DNA of 64,000 nucleotides. Source: Przewalskia tangutica (taxonomy: Eukaryota; Streptophyta; Magnoliopsida; Solanales; Solanaceae). The notes under the pieces were generated by a model. It had not been told where the DNA came from. It saw nothing but the letters and a program-made list of their open reading frames with translations, and made no database searches. Below, piece after piece: positions 20,706 through 33,070 of this stretch. The stretch is from NCBI GenBank assembly GCA_029844215.1, contig CM056723.1, positions 90,450,790-90,514,789 of the forward strand. The letters run 5' to 3'. Position numbers and translations under genes: made by a program. Within the stretch, counting starts at the first letter, position 1. Each line of letters opens with the position of its first letter.

Positions 20706-21416
20706 TTGGTAGAGATGAGTGAGTAGTCTCATACTACCGTCCTTAGGGCGGTGTTGTTCTTAGGTTGCTAGGAAGAGTCCTGTTACTCTGTTTGAATTCT
20801 GTAGCTACGGAATAGTGACCTGTTCGTCAGAGTCCTGTTCTAGTTCCTGTAGTTACCATGGTCGTAACCCTGTTCCGTTAGAAGTCTACTGTTCTAGTTC
20901 CTGTAGTTACCAGAATAGTTACCCTGTCCCGTCAGAAGTCTACTATTCCTGTTAGAGATTAATCACTTAGTGGTTATACTGTTCCGTTCATCCTCGCTGA
21001 GTACTATTGTAGTAAGCTTTCCTGGAGGCGATGATTTGGCAGAAAGGACGGGTGTGCACGGCGTATCTTTGTTGGATGTCGTAGAAGATCGTAGGAGAAA
21101 GTGTCGGATGAGCAGGACATGTTAGCTGTTTAAGTAATTAAAAAGAATAGGAAATAGTGTTGACAACTAGGATAGAAGAGCATTTAGGTAACTAGGAACA
21201 AGAACTAGTATTGACAACTAGGATAGGAGAACCGCTTAGGTAAAGAAAGAACAAGAACTAGTGTTGACAACTAGGATAGGAGTACTATTAAGTAGTCGAA
21301 GGAATAAGAAAGAGTAGGACTAAAAGCCTAATAACAAGTTAGAACAACGACCTAGGATAAGGATGGTAGTCTCGCTTGTTAACAACCCTTTGGTTATAAA
21401 CCAAAAGTTTTATAAA
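20706..21416 (+). promoter_or_regulatory. EPRV leader, copy 3
   Basis: Carries both leader repeat sets (about 20800-20950, and TTGACAACTAGGATAG at 21161, 21213 and 21266). No gene seen. Confidence 0.65.
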
Positions 21417-21708
21417 ATGAAGATCGTCGAATTTAATTATATAAGAAAGTATAATTCTTCAGAATGAATGCATAGTAAAAGCAATTCTTGTAATAAAAGA
21501 TAAAGGCTAATCTCGGGAATTAGAGTATTATAAAGCGCTAAACCAATAGAAGGGATGGATGATTTTCATCAGTCATAATTAGGCAGTGTCATCAATAGAA
21601 TGGTTGAACTTTATGAAGAAAATGAAGGACTAAGAATAAGAGTCCGTTGTAGCAATGATTGAGAGTATCACTATCCGATTGGGTGAAATCTATTCAGCCC
21701 ATTATTAA
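21417..21708 (+). pseudogene. EPRV ORF1, copy 3, frameshifted
   Basis: ATG 21417 and TAA 21706-21708 (TAATG overlap kept) as in copy 2, but about 14 bases shorter through small gaps at positions equal to CAG/CTG words of copy 2 (for example GATCGTCGAATT for GATGCGTCAGGAATT). Confidence 0.65.
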
Positions 21709-22805
21709 TGGAAAATTCTCTATCTCCAGAAGATAGAATAATCAAAAGAATTGAAGCTTTTTTAGCTCCAGAAGCTAAATTAAGTGGTGGTAGGAGTACT
21801 ATTATGCTTCCACAAAAGCACAGTAGACTTGGCACCATTAATGAAAACATCGGTTTTAAAATCGATTGGAAAACCCTTAACAAGTTATGGGTAGATCCAG
21901 AAAATGCCATTAAAAGAAGATGGTACAACAGCACTTTCCCACTCGAGGAAAGAAAAGAATTTAGAAATAAGTGGATAAATGATATGAACATAATTAATTC
22001 TAATATTGAATTCTTTAGGTGGTTCCAGATCACTGATAAACTCCATAATGGCATGAAGTGTCTTGACACTATTGCTGAAGAATGGTCGAAAAAGAATCTT
22101 GTTGAAACGATAACTCGCCATTAGAACAGATTGAGGTCCCCGTAAAGGGTAAGATCTTGATTAACCAGTCGTCTGAAAAAGATGAAAAAGATCCAAAAGG
22201 AATCCTAAGGGAAAAGGAAGAAATCCGACAGTTGTTACAAGATACTGGTGCAAGTAAGGCCCACGTGTCTGGTGATAAACCAATTGGAACAGAAGGGAAA
22301 ACCCTTTCTGATTATTTCTTTAATATTAAAGATTGTTTGGCAAAACGCCGCTCAAAGTCGGATGATAATAAATTATCAAGCGAGATTAATAGTAAGCTTA
22401 AAGAAATGAACTCAATCGAAAACCAGTAAGGGTTCCAATTCAAATAATAAAAGGATGGATTAGAAGGTCCAAGATTATTAAGAAAAGTGGAAAACCCAAA
22501 AGAAAGATAAATAATTCATTAATTATTACAAAGTTAAATGAAGAAACGATCCGGTGGTTATTACGAAGTTTCTTGAGAAAATTATTCTGATGGCGATAGT
22601 TCATCAAATTACTGATTCAACCTCCATTTCGGTGTGAAAGTCTTGGGAAAATGCGTACTGTATAAAGCGAGAAAATTAGTGTTATCACGGATAACCACGA
22701 AGTTTCCATCAGAGAAACTAATCCAGACACTACTGTTCAGGATTTATTAAAAGAGATTGTAAATCTAAAGAATGAAATCCTCAGTATGAAGAAAAATCTC
22801 GATCC
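21708..22805 (+). pseudogene. MP/CP remnant, copy 3
   Basis: The first 138 codons are open (21708-22124) and contain LAPEAKL, GFKIDWKTLNKLWVDPENAI and FFRWFQITDKLHNGMKCLDT, the best version of this segment among copies 2-5. A second piece, 22157-22429, continues the coat-like region (SDYFFNIKDCLAKRRSKSDD). The movement-protein core and zinc knuckle are absent. Confidence 0.7.
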
Positions 22806-24935
22806 ATGAGTGAAACCTTGATTAATAAAGAACTACCTCAGTTAGTAAACCTCGACAACGAGAACAAATCAGGGTTAAAATTAATTCGGGCCAAAGCATT
22901 AAGCTACCATGTCCCTATTAAAGTGATGATACATAAAGATTTTATCTTAGAAAAGATAGCGTTATTAGACTCTGGAGCAGACCAGAATTGTATTTGCGAA
23001 GGAATAATCCCCACTAAGTACTTAAGTAAAAGTACACACAAATTATACTCCGCTACGGGAGATAATATAAAAATAAATTGGAAGCTTTCAAAAGCCCATG
23101 TCTGTAATAATGGTATTTGCTTCACTAATGATTTCGTCATAACACGGAACATAACTGAAGAAATCATTCTAGGAATCCCATTCCTAACAGATAAAACCAT
23201 ATACGCTAGGCTAGGCGGTATTTACACGATTCATGGGAAGGAACCTCGTATTCCCATACGTAAATCCTTTAACTACTGATCACAGTAATCATGTTAAACA
23301 GAAGACAATCTTTAAAATACGGCTATTAACCAATCAGGTTAACTACCTAAAAGAAGATGTTAAAATAAAAAGGATAGAATCTAATTTAAAAGCCCCGGAG
23401 GTGATTACTAGAGTAAAGAAGTTATTAGATTCTATGGAAAAAGAAATATGTTCAGAACTACCAAGTGCTTTCTAGAAAAGAAAGAAGCATACTGTAGATC
23501 TGCCATACACGGATGACTTTAGTGAGAAGAACATTCCCACAAAAGCCAGACCGATCCAGATGAGCCATGAACTCATGGAACACTGTAAAAAGGAAGTCAA
23601 TGATTTACTTGAAAAAAGAATCATTAGGCATTCTAAATCACGATGGAGTTGTTCGACTTTCTATGTTAACAAAAGCGAAAAGAAAGAGAGTCCCAGACTC
23701 GTCATCAATTATAAACCTCTTAACGAGCGTTAAAATGGATTAGGTACCCAATTCCTAATAAAGAGATTTATTAAAAGAACTTATAATGCTAATATTTGAC
23801 AAGTTCGACATGAAGTCGAGGATTACAGCAAATTCGGTCGATGAAAAGATAAGTATAAAATGACATTCAATGTCCCTTTGGACAATATTACTGGAATGTA
23901 ATGCCGTTCGGACTCAAGAATGCCCCTTCGAATTTGAACATCATGAATAACATATTCAACCCTTACAGTCAATACATGATTGTATACATAGATGATGTTC
24001 TAGTATTCTCGGATAACATAGAAACGACATTTTAGGCATCTTAACACTTTTGCCCAAATCATTAAGTATAATGGTCTAGCGGTAAGTGCGAGAAAATAAA
24101 AGCATTTGATGACCATTAGGTTCTTAGGGCATGATCTCTACCAGGAACCTATAAACCAATTTGCGAGCCATAGAGTTCTCTACCAAGTTCCCGATGAAAT
24201 CCGGATAAAACTCATTCTACAAAGATTCTTAGGAAGTCTTAATTATGTTGCGGATTTTATCCCAAAAATTAAACGATTTGTGAACCCTTATATAAAAGGC
24301 TAAAGAAAAATCCGGTCCCTTGGTGGAAGAAACAGACTAAAGCTCTTATCTGAGATAAAAGAAAATGTCGAAACTTCCATGTTTAGGCATCCTAATCCGA
24401 AGCCTTTATGATAGTAAGCCGTCTTGGACATAGGTTATGGGGTATCCTTAAACAAAGAATTTCTCTTGAGTCGATTGAGCGATTAGTAAGATTTACTTAC
24501 GGAAGCTGGAACAGCTCTGAAAAACTATAACCAGATTAAAAAGGAAATTTTGTCTATAGTACTATGTATTACAAAATTTCAAGATGATTTGGTAAACAAA
24601 GAATTTTTACTAAGAGTCATTATAAGCGACCAAAGACATTTTGCAAAAGATGTTAAAAATTTAGTTTCTAAACGATTTTTGCGGTGGCAAGCCTTATTAT
24701 CGATTTCGACTTTAAAATTGATTTTATAAAGGTGAAGAAAACTCTGCGCGATTTCCTAACGAGAGAATTTTGCGGGGAGATAATGAGACCGAGCTTTAGG
24801 GCTTGCGCCGTCGACCTCCGTTTCAAAGTAAGCGGAAGAAAAACTAAAGCAGCCTTTTCAGCGAAAGCTCAAGTAAAGCTTTACATAAACCTCGTGGACA
24901 GAACATGTTCACAGTTCTGGGAAACCTCCCAATAG
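22806..24935 (+). pseudogene. Protease - RT - RNase H, copy 3, many frameshifts
   Basis: Protease readable at 22806-23279 (LLDSGADQNC) and 23233-23475; a TAG at 23474 replaces TGG of copies 2 and 5. RT and RNase H are recognisable by nucleotide similarity and in short frames (24106-24303 FLGSLNYVADFIPKI). The end (24684-24935) reads DFLTREFC and finishes 31 bases inside ORF4. The strongly scrambled part is 23690-24530. Confidence 0.82.
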
Positions 24936-26184
24936 TACCAACCCTCCCCAAAGAGCTAACCCAGAAAAAGCTGGCACAACCTTTTAAGGCCACGCCATCA
25001 GAAACAGAAAGTAAAAAGAACTACAGGATGGTTCCTCCAGAATCATATTCAGAAGCGGTCAAACCAGCAACTCCAATAAAAAAGGAGTCCTCAGTTCCAA
25101 TTCCAAAATGGGAATTTATCCCAGCCTGAAGTTTCTTGGTAATGGCATTAGATAAACGATCTGAAAATTTAGTGCAAGACCTTACGAAACCATGTTATCT
25201 GAGACCACGGTATGTGGATAGCAAGACCAGATAAAAACCGGGAGGTATTATGAATTTATTTTAGTGGATCTGATTCCATTGAAATAGAACACAAGTACTT
25301 GATAAAGCGGGAGGAATCGAGTATTCCAAATTCACGATCAAAAGATCTTGAGTCAGTTTAATTGGTATATGGATCATTTGCGGACACGATACCACTATCA
25401 GAGACCATAAACCCCAAACATATAATTGGTATGATTACAAAGATGCATGGTTTAATTTCTGTATATGCGCCCAAATCGCACGTGGTTTGTTAAATATCTT
25501 TGAAGACATGAAAGATAAAATCATTCCCGGATGGTTCTACGAATGGTGGAACATATTTGGTGAAATTTACGGTGGTTGCCAGAGCTTCCAAAATCGATCG
25601 TTCCTTTTGCGGGAACAACGATTTCGACACTTCGAGCACGTTAAATTGTGTAAATTTTTATCGATAAAAGGGTTTCCTACATCCTAAATTGGGCGTTCGA
25701 TATCGAGAAATAAGCAGGATCAAATACCTTAGCAAGACCATCAAAATTAAAGGATGGAGCCCAAAATTAAAGAAGATAAAGCGAAAAGAAGAAATCATCT
25801 TCTTGGAAGAGTCATCAAGTTCGAGGCGGAAACGGAAGAAGGCTCGCAGAGGCCTTAGCAAAACTAGAGGATAGCGAAGGCGTGGCATCTAGCCACGGTG
25901 AAGCGAATAATGGCGACATGCTCGTTCCAGAATTGCACAAGCCTACAGCGAGCGTACCTCGAAATAATGAAAGTCCGCTTCGAGAAAAGGGCGTAAGCGA
26001 GGATGGAGACACGCCGCTTCCGGAAAAGCAAAGGACACTTGCCCTTGAGAAAATCAAAGGATAAAGCGGATCGCGACACTTGCCTCTTGAGAAAAGCAAG
26101 AGCCAAGAAAGCGACAGCGTAAAGCGAGAAAAGACAAAGGACTTAAAGGCGTTTGCCGCTTTCGGTAAAGTAAAGGTCATGTAA
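24905..26184 (+). pseudogene. EPRV ORF4, copy 3
   Basis: ATG 24905 opens a clean first section (24905-25129: LGNLPIVPTLPKELTQKKLA ... PIPKWEFIPA), the best view of the ORF4 N-terminus: Pro/Lys-rich, no catalytic motif. Later parts are frameshifted (25487-25687 holds DMKDKIIPGWFYEWWNIFG). Stop TAA 26182-26184 after the Cys-Pro-Phe repeat tail. Confidence 0.62.
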
Positions 26185-26251
26185 TCTTAGCGAATCCATT
26201 TGTTTTTAAGCAGAATCGTCACGTGTTAGGGCGAATAGTTCATTCGAGGCC

Positions 26252-26348
26252 TATTTAAGGTTCGTTTGTAAACATAGAAGGCATCAGGAAATATCCCCTC
26301 TCTCTTTCCTTTTCGATCTTGTATCCCTCTCTACATGCTTTGAATAAA
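26252..26348 (+). promoter_or_regulatory. EPRV promoter and poly(A) signal, copy 3
   Basis: TATTTAAG 26252-26259 and AATAAA 26343-26348, separated by a CT-rich tract that is shortened compared with copy 2. Confidence 0.65.
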
Positions 26349-26520
26349 ATTGTAAGTTTATTTTAAACTTATATTTTCTTATGTTTTAAGTTTTGATTTC
26401 GTTTTCGCATCTGTTTTAACTATTCCGCTTTATTCACACTTTATGGTATCCTGTTCAGATGCGAAAACGAAATCAAAACTTAAAACATAAGAAAATATAA
26501 GTTTAAAATAAACTTACAAT

Positions 26521-26625
26521 TTTATTCAAAGCATAGAGAGAGAGGGATACAAGATCAGGCAAGGAAAGAGAGAGAGGGGGATATTTCCGGATCCCTTCTA
26601 TGTTTACAAATGAGAACCTTAAATA
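26521..26625 (-). promoter_or_regulatory. EPRV promoter and poly(A) signal, copy 4
   Basis: Reverse-strand TATTTAAG at 26618-26625 and AATAAA at 26521-26526. With the copy 3 promoter at 26252 this gives two converging promoters about 360 bases apart. Confidence 0.65.
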
Positions 26626-26691
26626 GGCCTCGAATGAACTATTCGTCCTAACACGTGGACGGTTCTGTTTAAAACAAATGGACGGCTAAGA

Positions 26692-27989
26692 TTACATGAC
26701 CTTTACTTTACTGAAAGGGCAAACGTCTTTAAGTCCTTTGTCTTTTTCTGCTTTACGTTGCTTTCTGCTTTATGTCGCTTTCTTGGCTCTTGCTTTTCTG
26801 AAGAGGCAAGTGTCGCTATCTGCTTTATCCTTTGATTTTCTGAAGGGGCAAGTGTCCTTTGCTTTTCCGAAAGGGCAAGTGTCTCCATCCTGCTTTACGT
26901 CCTTTGCTGGAAGGGACTTTACGTCATTCTTTGATGCGCTTCGCGTGAGCTTGTGCAATTCCTCGGGAATGAGCATGTCGCCATTATCGTTTCCGTGGCT
27001 AGATGCCACGTCTTCGTCATCCTCTAGTTTTGCTAAGGCCTGCAGGAGCCTTCTTACGGTTTCCGTCTTGGAACTTGATGTCTCTTACGAAGAAGATGAT
27101 TTCTTCTTTTTGATTTATCTTCTTTTAATTTTGGGCTCCATCTTTAATTTTGATGGTCTTGCTAAGGTATTTGATCTGTTTATTTCTTAGATATCGAGCG
27201 TCGATTTAGGATGTAGGAAACCCTTTTACTGATAAAAAATTTACACAATTTAATGTGCTCTGGAAGTGTCGAAATCATTGTTCTGGCAAAGGAACGTCTT
27301 GATTTTGGAAGCTTCGGGGCAACCACTGTAAATTTCCACCAAATATGTTCCACCATTCGTAGAACCATGCAGGAATGATTTTATCTTTCATGTCTTGGCG
27401 TATTTAACAAACCGTGTGCGTATTTGAAGCGCACATCTGAGAAATTAAACCATGCATCTTTGTAATCATACCAATTATATGTTTGGGGTTTATGGGTCTC
27501 GGATAGTGGTATTGGTGTTTGCAAATGATCCATATACCAATTAAACGGACTCAAGATCTTTTTGATCGTGAATTTGGAATACTCGATTCCTCTGTTTTAT
27601 CAGTACTTGTGTTCTATTTCAATGGAATCTGTATCCACTAAAATAAATTCATAATACCTCTGGTTTTTATCGGGTCTTGGTTATCCACATCTTGGTGGTG
27701 CGTATAACATGGTTTGAAGGTCTTGCACTGAAATTTTAAATCTTGTTTATCTAATGCCATTCGGCCAAAACTTGTCGGGATAAATTCCCATTTGGAATTG
27801 GGCGAGGACTCCTTTTTATTGGAGTTCTTTGGTTTGGCCGCACGAATATGATTCTGGAGGAACCATCCTGTAGTTCTTTTTACTTTCTGTTTCTGATGGC
27901 GTGGCCTTAAAAGGTTGTGCCAGCTTTTTCTGGGTTAGCTCTTTGGGGAGGGTTGGTACTATTGGGAGGTTTCCCAGAACTGTGAACAT
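26692..27989 (-). pseudogene. EPRV ORF4, copy 4
   Basis: Start codon at 27987-27989, stop at 26692-26694 (reverse strand). Fragments LTRSASKNDVKSLPAKDVKQ and TCPFGKAKDTCPFRKSKDKA (26770-27009) show the Cys-Pro-Phe tail well. The middle is frameshifted. Confidence 0.6.
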
Positions 27990-30240
27990 GTTCTGTCCAC
28001 GAGGTTTATGTAAAGCTTTACTTGAGCTTTACGCTTGAAAAGTTGTTTTAGTTTTTCTTACGGCTTACTTTGAAAGCGGAGTCGTATCGAGCAAGCGCGA
28101 AAGCTGGTCTCATTATCTCCTGCAAAATTCTCTCGTTAGGAAATCTGGCAGAGAGTTTTCTTCACCTTTTATAAAATCAATTTTAAAGTCGAAACTGGAT
28201 AATAAGGCTTGCCACCTGGCAAAAATCTGTTTAGAAACTAAATTTTTAACATCTTTTTGCAAAATGTCTTTGGCTGCTTTGCAGTCGACTCTTAGTAAAA
28301 ATTCTTTGTTTACCAAATCATCTTGAAATTTTGTAATACATAGTACTATAGACAAAATTTCCTTTTTAATTGTGCTATAGTTTTTCTGTGCTTGGTTCCA
28401 GTTTCCAGAAGTAAATCTTACTAACTGTTCAACTGACTCAAGAGAAATTCTTTGTTTAAGGATACCCCCATAACCTATGCGGCGTCGGTTTACTATCATA
28501 AAGGCTTACGGATTAGGGATGCCTAAACATGGAAGCTTACGGACATTTTCTTTTATGCGTATAACGACTTTATGCATTCTTGACCAAGGAATTTGGATTT
28601 TTCTTTAGCCTTTTATATAAGGGTTCTAAATCTGTCTAATTTTTGGGATAAAATCATGACATAATTAAGACTTCTAAGAATCTTTGTAGCTGAGTTTTAT
28701 CCGGGATTTCATCGGGGAACTTGGTAGAGAACTCTATGGCTCTGCAAATTGGTTTATAGGTTCCTTGGTAGAGATCATGCCCTAAGAACCTAATGGTATG
28801 CAAGCAGTTTTATTTTCTTGGCACTTCTTGCTGAACCATTATACTTAATGATTTGGGCAAAAGTGTTAAGATGCCTAAAATGTTGTTCTATGTTATCGAG
28901 AATACTAGAACATCATCTATGTATACAATCATGTATTGGTATGAGGGTTGAATATGTTATTCATGATGTTACGAAATTCGGAAGGGGCATTCTTGAGCGA
29001 GCGGCATTACATTCCATTCATATTGTCAAAGGGGACATTGAATCTTCATTTTATACTTATCTTTTCATCGACTGAATTTGCGAATCGACTTCATGTCGAA
29101 CTTCTTTGTAAATATTAGCATTATAAGTTCTTTTAATAAATCTCTTTTATTAGGAATTGGGTACTAATCCATTTTAACGCTTGGTTAAGAGGTTTATAAT
29201 TGATGGCGAGTCTTGGGACTCTCTTTCTTTCGGCGTTTTGTTAACATAGAAAATTGAACAACTCCTTGTGATTTAGAATGCCTAATGATTCTTTTTCAAG
29301 TAAATCATTGACTTCCTTTTCTGATGTTCCATGAGTTCATGGCTCATCAGATCGATGCGCTTTTGTGGAATGTTCTTCTCACTAAAGTCATCCGTGTATG
29401 CGAATCTACGATATCTTCTTTCTTTTCGAAAGCACTTGGTAGTTACGAACATATTTCTTTTCCATAGAATCTAATAACTTCTTTACTCTAGTAATCACCT
29501 CAGGGCTTTTAAATTAGATTCTATCCTTTTTATTTTAACATCTTCTTTTAGGTAGTTAACTTTGATTGGTTAATAGCGTATTTTAAGATTGTCTTACATT
29601 TAACATGATTCTGTGATCGGTAGTTAAAGGATTTACGTGTAGAATACGAGGTTCCTTCCATGAAGCGTGTAAATACCGTCTAGCCTAGCGGTATATGGTT
29701 TTATCTGTGTTAGGAATGGGATTCTAGAATGATTTCTTGATTATGTTAGTGTTATGACGAAATCATTAGTGAAGCAAATACCATTATTACAGACATGGGC
29801 TTTTGAAAGCTTCGATTTATTTTTATATTATCTCGTAGCGGAGTATAATTTGTGTGTACTTTACTTAAGTACTTAGTGGGGATTATTCCTTGAAATACAA
29901 TGCAGTGCGCTCAGAGTCTAATAACGCTATCTTTTCTAAGATAAAATCTTTATGTATCATCACTTTAATAGGGACATGGTAGCTTAATGCTTTGGCGAAT
30001 TAATTTAACCACGATTTGTTCTCTGTTGTGGAGGTTTACTAGCGGAGGTAGTTCTTTATTAATCAAGGTTTGACCTCTGTGGGGTGAGATTTTCTTCATC
30101 TTGAGGATTTCATTCTTTAGATTTACAATCTCTTTTAATAAATCTGAGCAGTAGTGCGGATTAGTTTCTACGATGGAAACTTCTTGGTGGTTATCGTGAT
30201 AACACTAATTTTCTGTTTATCTGGTACAAATTTTCGATTA
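27959..30240 (-). pseudogene. Protease - RT - RNase H, copy 4, heavily scrambled
   Basis: Best read at its RNase H end (see 28113-28499). RT (about 28500-29450) and protease (about 29650-30010) are visible by nucleotide similarity to copy 2 on the reverse strand, with frequent ACGG/GCG replacements of CTG words, for example CTTACGGATTAGG for CTTCTGGATTAGG at 28504. Confidence 0.78.
28113..28499 (-). pseudogene. RNase H domain, copy 4, nearly complete
   Basis: The longest open RNase H reading in the window (128 codons): IGYGGILKQRISLESVEQLV, the block with the conserved Glu (KKEILSIVLCITKFQ), LLRVDCKAAKDIL with the conserved Asp, and NSLPDFLTREFC with the last Asp. The first catalytic Asp (TDAS in copies 2 and 5) is replaced by a run of Arg, at a site that reads GCGGCGTCGG on the plus strand. 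Confidence 0.8.
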
Positions 30241-31135
30241 CTCTGCGATGCAGTGGAGGTTGAGCGTAATTTGATGAACTATCGTCAACTGTAATAATTT
30301 TACGAAGAAACTTGGAATAACATTGGTATTCTTCATTTAACTTTGTAATAATTAATGAATTATTTATCTTTCTTTTGGGTTTCGACCTTTTCTTAATAAT
30401 CTTTGGACCTTAATCCATCCTTTTTATTATTTGAATTGGAACCCTTGGGTTTTCGATTGAGTTGACTCTTTAAACACTATTAATCTGTTTGATAATTTAT
30501 TATTATCATCGACTTTGGCGGCGTTTTGCCAAACAATCTTTAATATTAAAGAAATAATCGAAAGGGTTTTCCATACATTTCCAATTGGTTTATCACGAAC
30601 ACGTGGGCACTTACTTGCACGGTATCTTGTAGGCTGTCGGATTTCTTCCTTTTCCCTTAAGTTCCTTTTGGATCTTTTTCATCTTTTTGACGGTAGTTAA
30701 TCAAGATCTTACCGCTTTATGGGGACCTCGATACATTACAATGGCGAATTCTTGTTTCATGATATTCTCTTTTGGACCATTCTTGACATAGTGTCAAGAC
30801 AACATGCCATTATGGAGTTTATCGGTGATGCGGAACCACAAAGAATTCAATATTAGAATTAATTATGTTCATATCATTTATCCACTTATTTCTAAATTCT
30901 TTTCTTTCATAGTGGGAAAGTCTTTGTTGTACCATCTTCTTAATGGCATTTTACGGATCTACCCATAACTTGTTAAGGGTTTTCAATCGATTTTAAAGCC
31001 GATGTTTTCATTAATGGTGCCAAGTCTCTGTGCTTTTGTGGAAGCATAATAGTACTCTACCAGCGGCAATTTAGCTTACGGAGCTAAAAAGCGATTCTTT
31101 TGATTATTCTATCTTACGGAGATGAGAATTTTCCA
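30241..31135 (-). pseudogene. MP/CP remnant, copy 4
   Basis: Reverse-strand equivalent of 15908-16982, starting at the ATG complement 31133-31135. The blocks for NIKDCLA, FKIDW and LAPEAKL are traceable at the nucleotide level, with the same two deletions as in copy 2. Confidence 0.65.
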
Positions 31136-31429
31136 TTAATAATGGTTTGAATAGATTTCACAATCGGATAGTGATACTCTCATTGTTGCTAACAGCGGAC
31201 TCTTATTCTTAGTCCTTCATTTTCTTCATAAAGTTCAACCATTCTATTGATGATTACTGTCTAATTATGACTTGATGAAAATCATCCATCCTTATTGGTT
31301 TAGCGGTTTTATAATACTACAATTCCACGAGATTAGCCTTTATCTTTTATTACGGTAATTGCTTTTACTATGCGATTCATTACGGAAGAATTATACTTTC
31401 TTATATAATTAAATTCTGACGCATCTTCG
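31135..31429 (-). pseudogene. EPRV ORF1, copy 4, start codon lost
   Basis: Same extent as ORF1 of copy 2 on the reverse strand. The ATG is read as ACG (31427-31429 CGT on the plus strand), and several gaps break the frame. The TAATG overlap with the next start (31133-31137) is kept. Confidence 0.62.
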
Positions 31430-32139
31430 TTTTATAAAACTTTTGGTTTATAACGAAGGGTTGTTAACAAGCGTGGAGACTACCATCCTTATCCTAGAAC
31501 ATTGTTCTAACTTGTTATTAGGCTTTAGTCTACTCTTTTCTTATTCCTTCGACTACTTAATAGTACTCATATCACAGTTGTCAACTAGTTCTTGTTCTTT
31601 CTTTACCTAGCGGTTCTCTATCACAGTTGTCGATACTAGTTCTTGTTCCTAATTACCTAAGCGGTTCTTCTATCCTAGTTGTCAACACTATTTCTATTCT
31701 TTTTAATTACTTAAGCGATTAACATGTCTGTTCATCGACACTTTCTCCTACGATCTTGGCGACGTCAGCGATTATCGGCGAGCGCTCAGTCGCTTTGGGC
31801 TAAATCCTTTGCTCGGAAAGCTTACTACTGATAGTACTCGGCGAGGATGAGCGAACGATATAACCACTAAGTGATTAATCTCTAACGAGAATAGTAGACT
31901 TACGGCGGAGCGGGTAACTATTACGGTAACTACGGGGAACTAGAGCGATGAACTTAGCGAACGGGGTTACGACCGTGGTAACTACGAGGAACTAGAGCGG
32001 TGGACACGGCGGAGCAGTCACTACGGTAGCTACGAATTCAAGCGAGTAGAGGACTCTTCTGGCAACCTAAGAACAACACATGCGAGGGCGGTAGTATGAG
32101 ACTACTCGTCATCTACAGCGTGGCTGCGATGCCGTATAA
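31430..32139 (-). promoter_or_regulatory. EPRV leader and degenerate PBS, copy 4
   Basis: Both leader repeat sets are traceable (reverse of TTGACAACTAGG near 31580, 31627 and 31677). The PBS is degenerate at 32119-32137 (GTGGCTGCGATGCCG for the expected ATGGCTCTGATACCA). Confidence 0.6.
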
Positions 32140-32165
32140 GTTTATTTGATCTGTATCGAGCCGTG

Positions 32166-32786
32166 TTGGTGAAGATGAGTGAGCTAATCTCGTCTTAAGC
32201 GTGTTGTTCTTAGGTTGCTGGAAAGTCTGTTACTGTGTTTGAATTCTGTAGCTACGAGAATAGTGACCTGTTCCGTCGAAAATCCTTCTGTGAATTCGTA
32301 GTATGTAACCTGTTAGATGAAATCTCTTTCTAGTTCTGTAGTTACGAGAATAATTACTGTCGTCGAATCTACTATTCTGTTGAATTAATCGCAGTGGTTA
32401 TCTTGTTCGTTCATCTCATTGTATTGTAATGCTTTCTGGAAGCGATGATTTAACGAAGGCGGTGTGCTGCGTATCTGTTGGATGTCGTAAAATAAAGGAA
32501 AGTGTCGGATAACATGTTAGCTTAAGTAATTAAAAAGAATAGGAAATAGTGTTGACAACTAGAAGAAGCTGTTTAGGTAATTAGGAACAGATGTATTGAC
32601 AACTAGGATGAAGCACTTTAGGTAAAGAACAAGAACTAGTGTTGACAGCAGATAAGTACTATTAAGTAGTCGAAGAATAAGAAAAGAGTAGGACTAAAAG
32701 CCTAATAACAAGTTAGAACAACAGATAAGGATGGTAGTCTCCACGCTGTTAACAACCCTTTGGTTATAAACCAAAAGTTTTATAAA
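32166..32786 (+). promoter_or_regulatory. EPRV leader, copy 5, shortened
   Basis: About 100 bases shorter than in copy 2. Repeat words TTGACAACTAG at 32552 and 32596 and GAATTCTGTAGCTACG near 32241 are present. Losses sit at CAG/CTG words. No gene. Confidence 0.6.
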
Positions 32787-33070
32787 ATAAAGATGCGTCG
32801 AATTTATATAAGAAAGTATAATTCTTCGAGAATGTTTGCATAGTAAAAGCAATGCTTGTAATAAAAGATAAAGGCTAATCTCGAGGAATTAGTATTATAA
32901 AGCGCTAAACCAATAGAAGGATGGATGATTTTCATCAGTCATAATTAGGCGGTAATCATCGATAGAATGGTTGAACTTTATGAAGAAAATGAAGGACTAA
33001 GAATAAAGTCGTTGCAACAGCGATTGAGAGTATCACTATCCGATTGGGTGAAATCTTGACCCATTATTAA
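32787..33070 (+). pseudogene. EPRV ORF1, copy 5, start lost
   Basis: The start codon is ATA (32787-32789); the next in-line ATG is at 32793. Several gaps relative to copy 2; stop TAA 33068-33070 overlaps the next ATG. Confidence 0.6.

Larger units (their letters stand above)
20690..26450 (+). mobile_element. EPRV copy 3 (MP- and CP-less unit, forward)
   Basis: A 5.76-kb unit that begins at the PBS TGGTATCAGAGCCATG (20690-20705) and ends seven bases into the next PBS (TGGTATC, 26444-26450), where copy 4 begins in inverted orientation. Same gene order and same two deletions as copy 2. Differences from copy 2 are dense but sit largely at CAG/CTG/CCG words. Confidence 0.9.
26456..32139 (-). mobile_element. 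EPRV copy 4 (MP- and CP-less unit, inverted)
   Basis: Reverse complement of copies 2, 3 and 5 over its whole length: R region and poly(A) signal near 26460-26525, promoter near 26620, ORF4 26692-27989, pol 27959-30240, MP/CP remnant to 31135, ORF1 31135-31429, leader 31430-32118, PBS relic 32119-32137. It meets copy 3 tail-to-tail with a 5-base filler (26451-26455) and copy 5 head-to-head at 32139/32140. Confidence 0.9.

Noticed and set aside
26696..27190. Plus-strand ORF of 164 codons over inverted ORF4
   Set aside because: Shadow of reverse-strand ORF4 of copy 4; the repeat-rich tail opens all frames.
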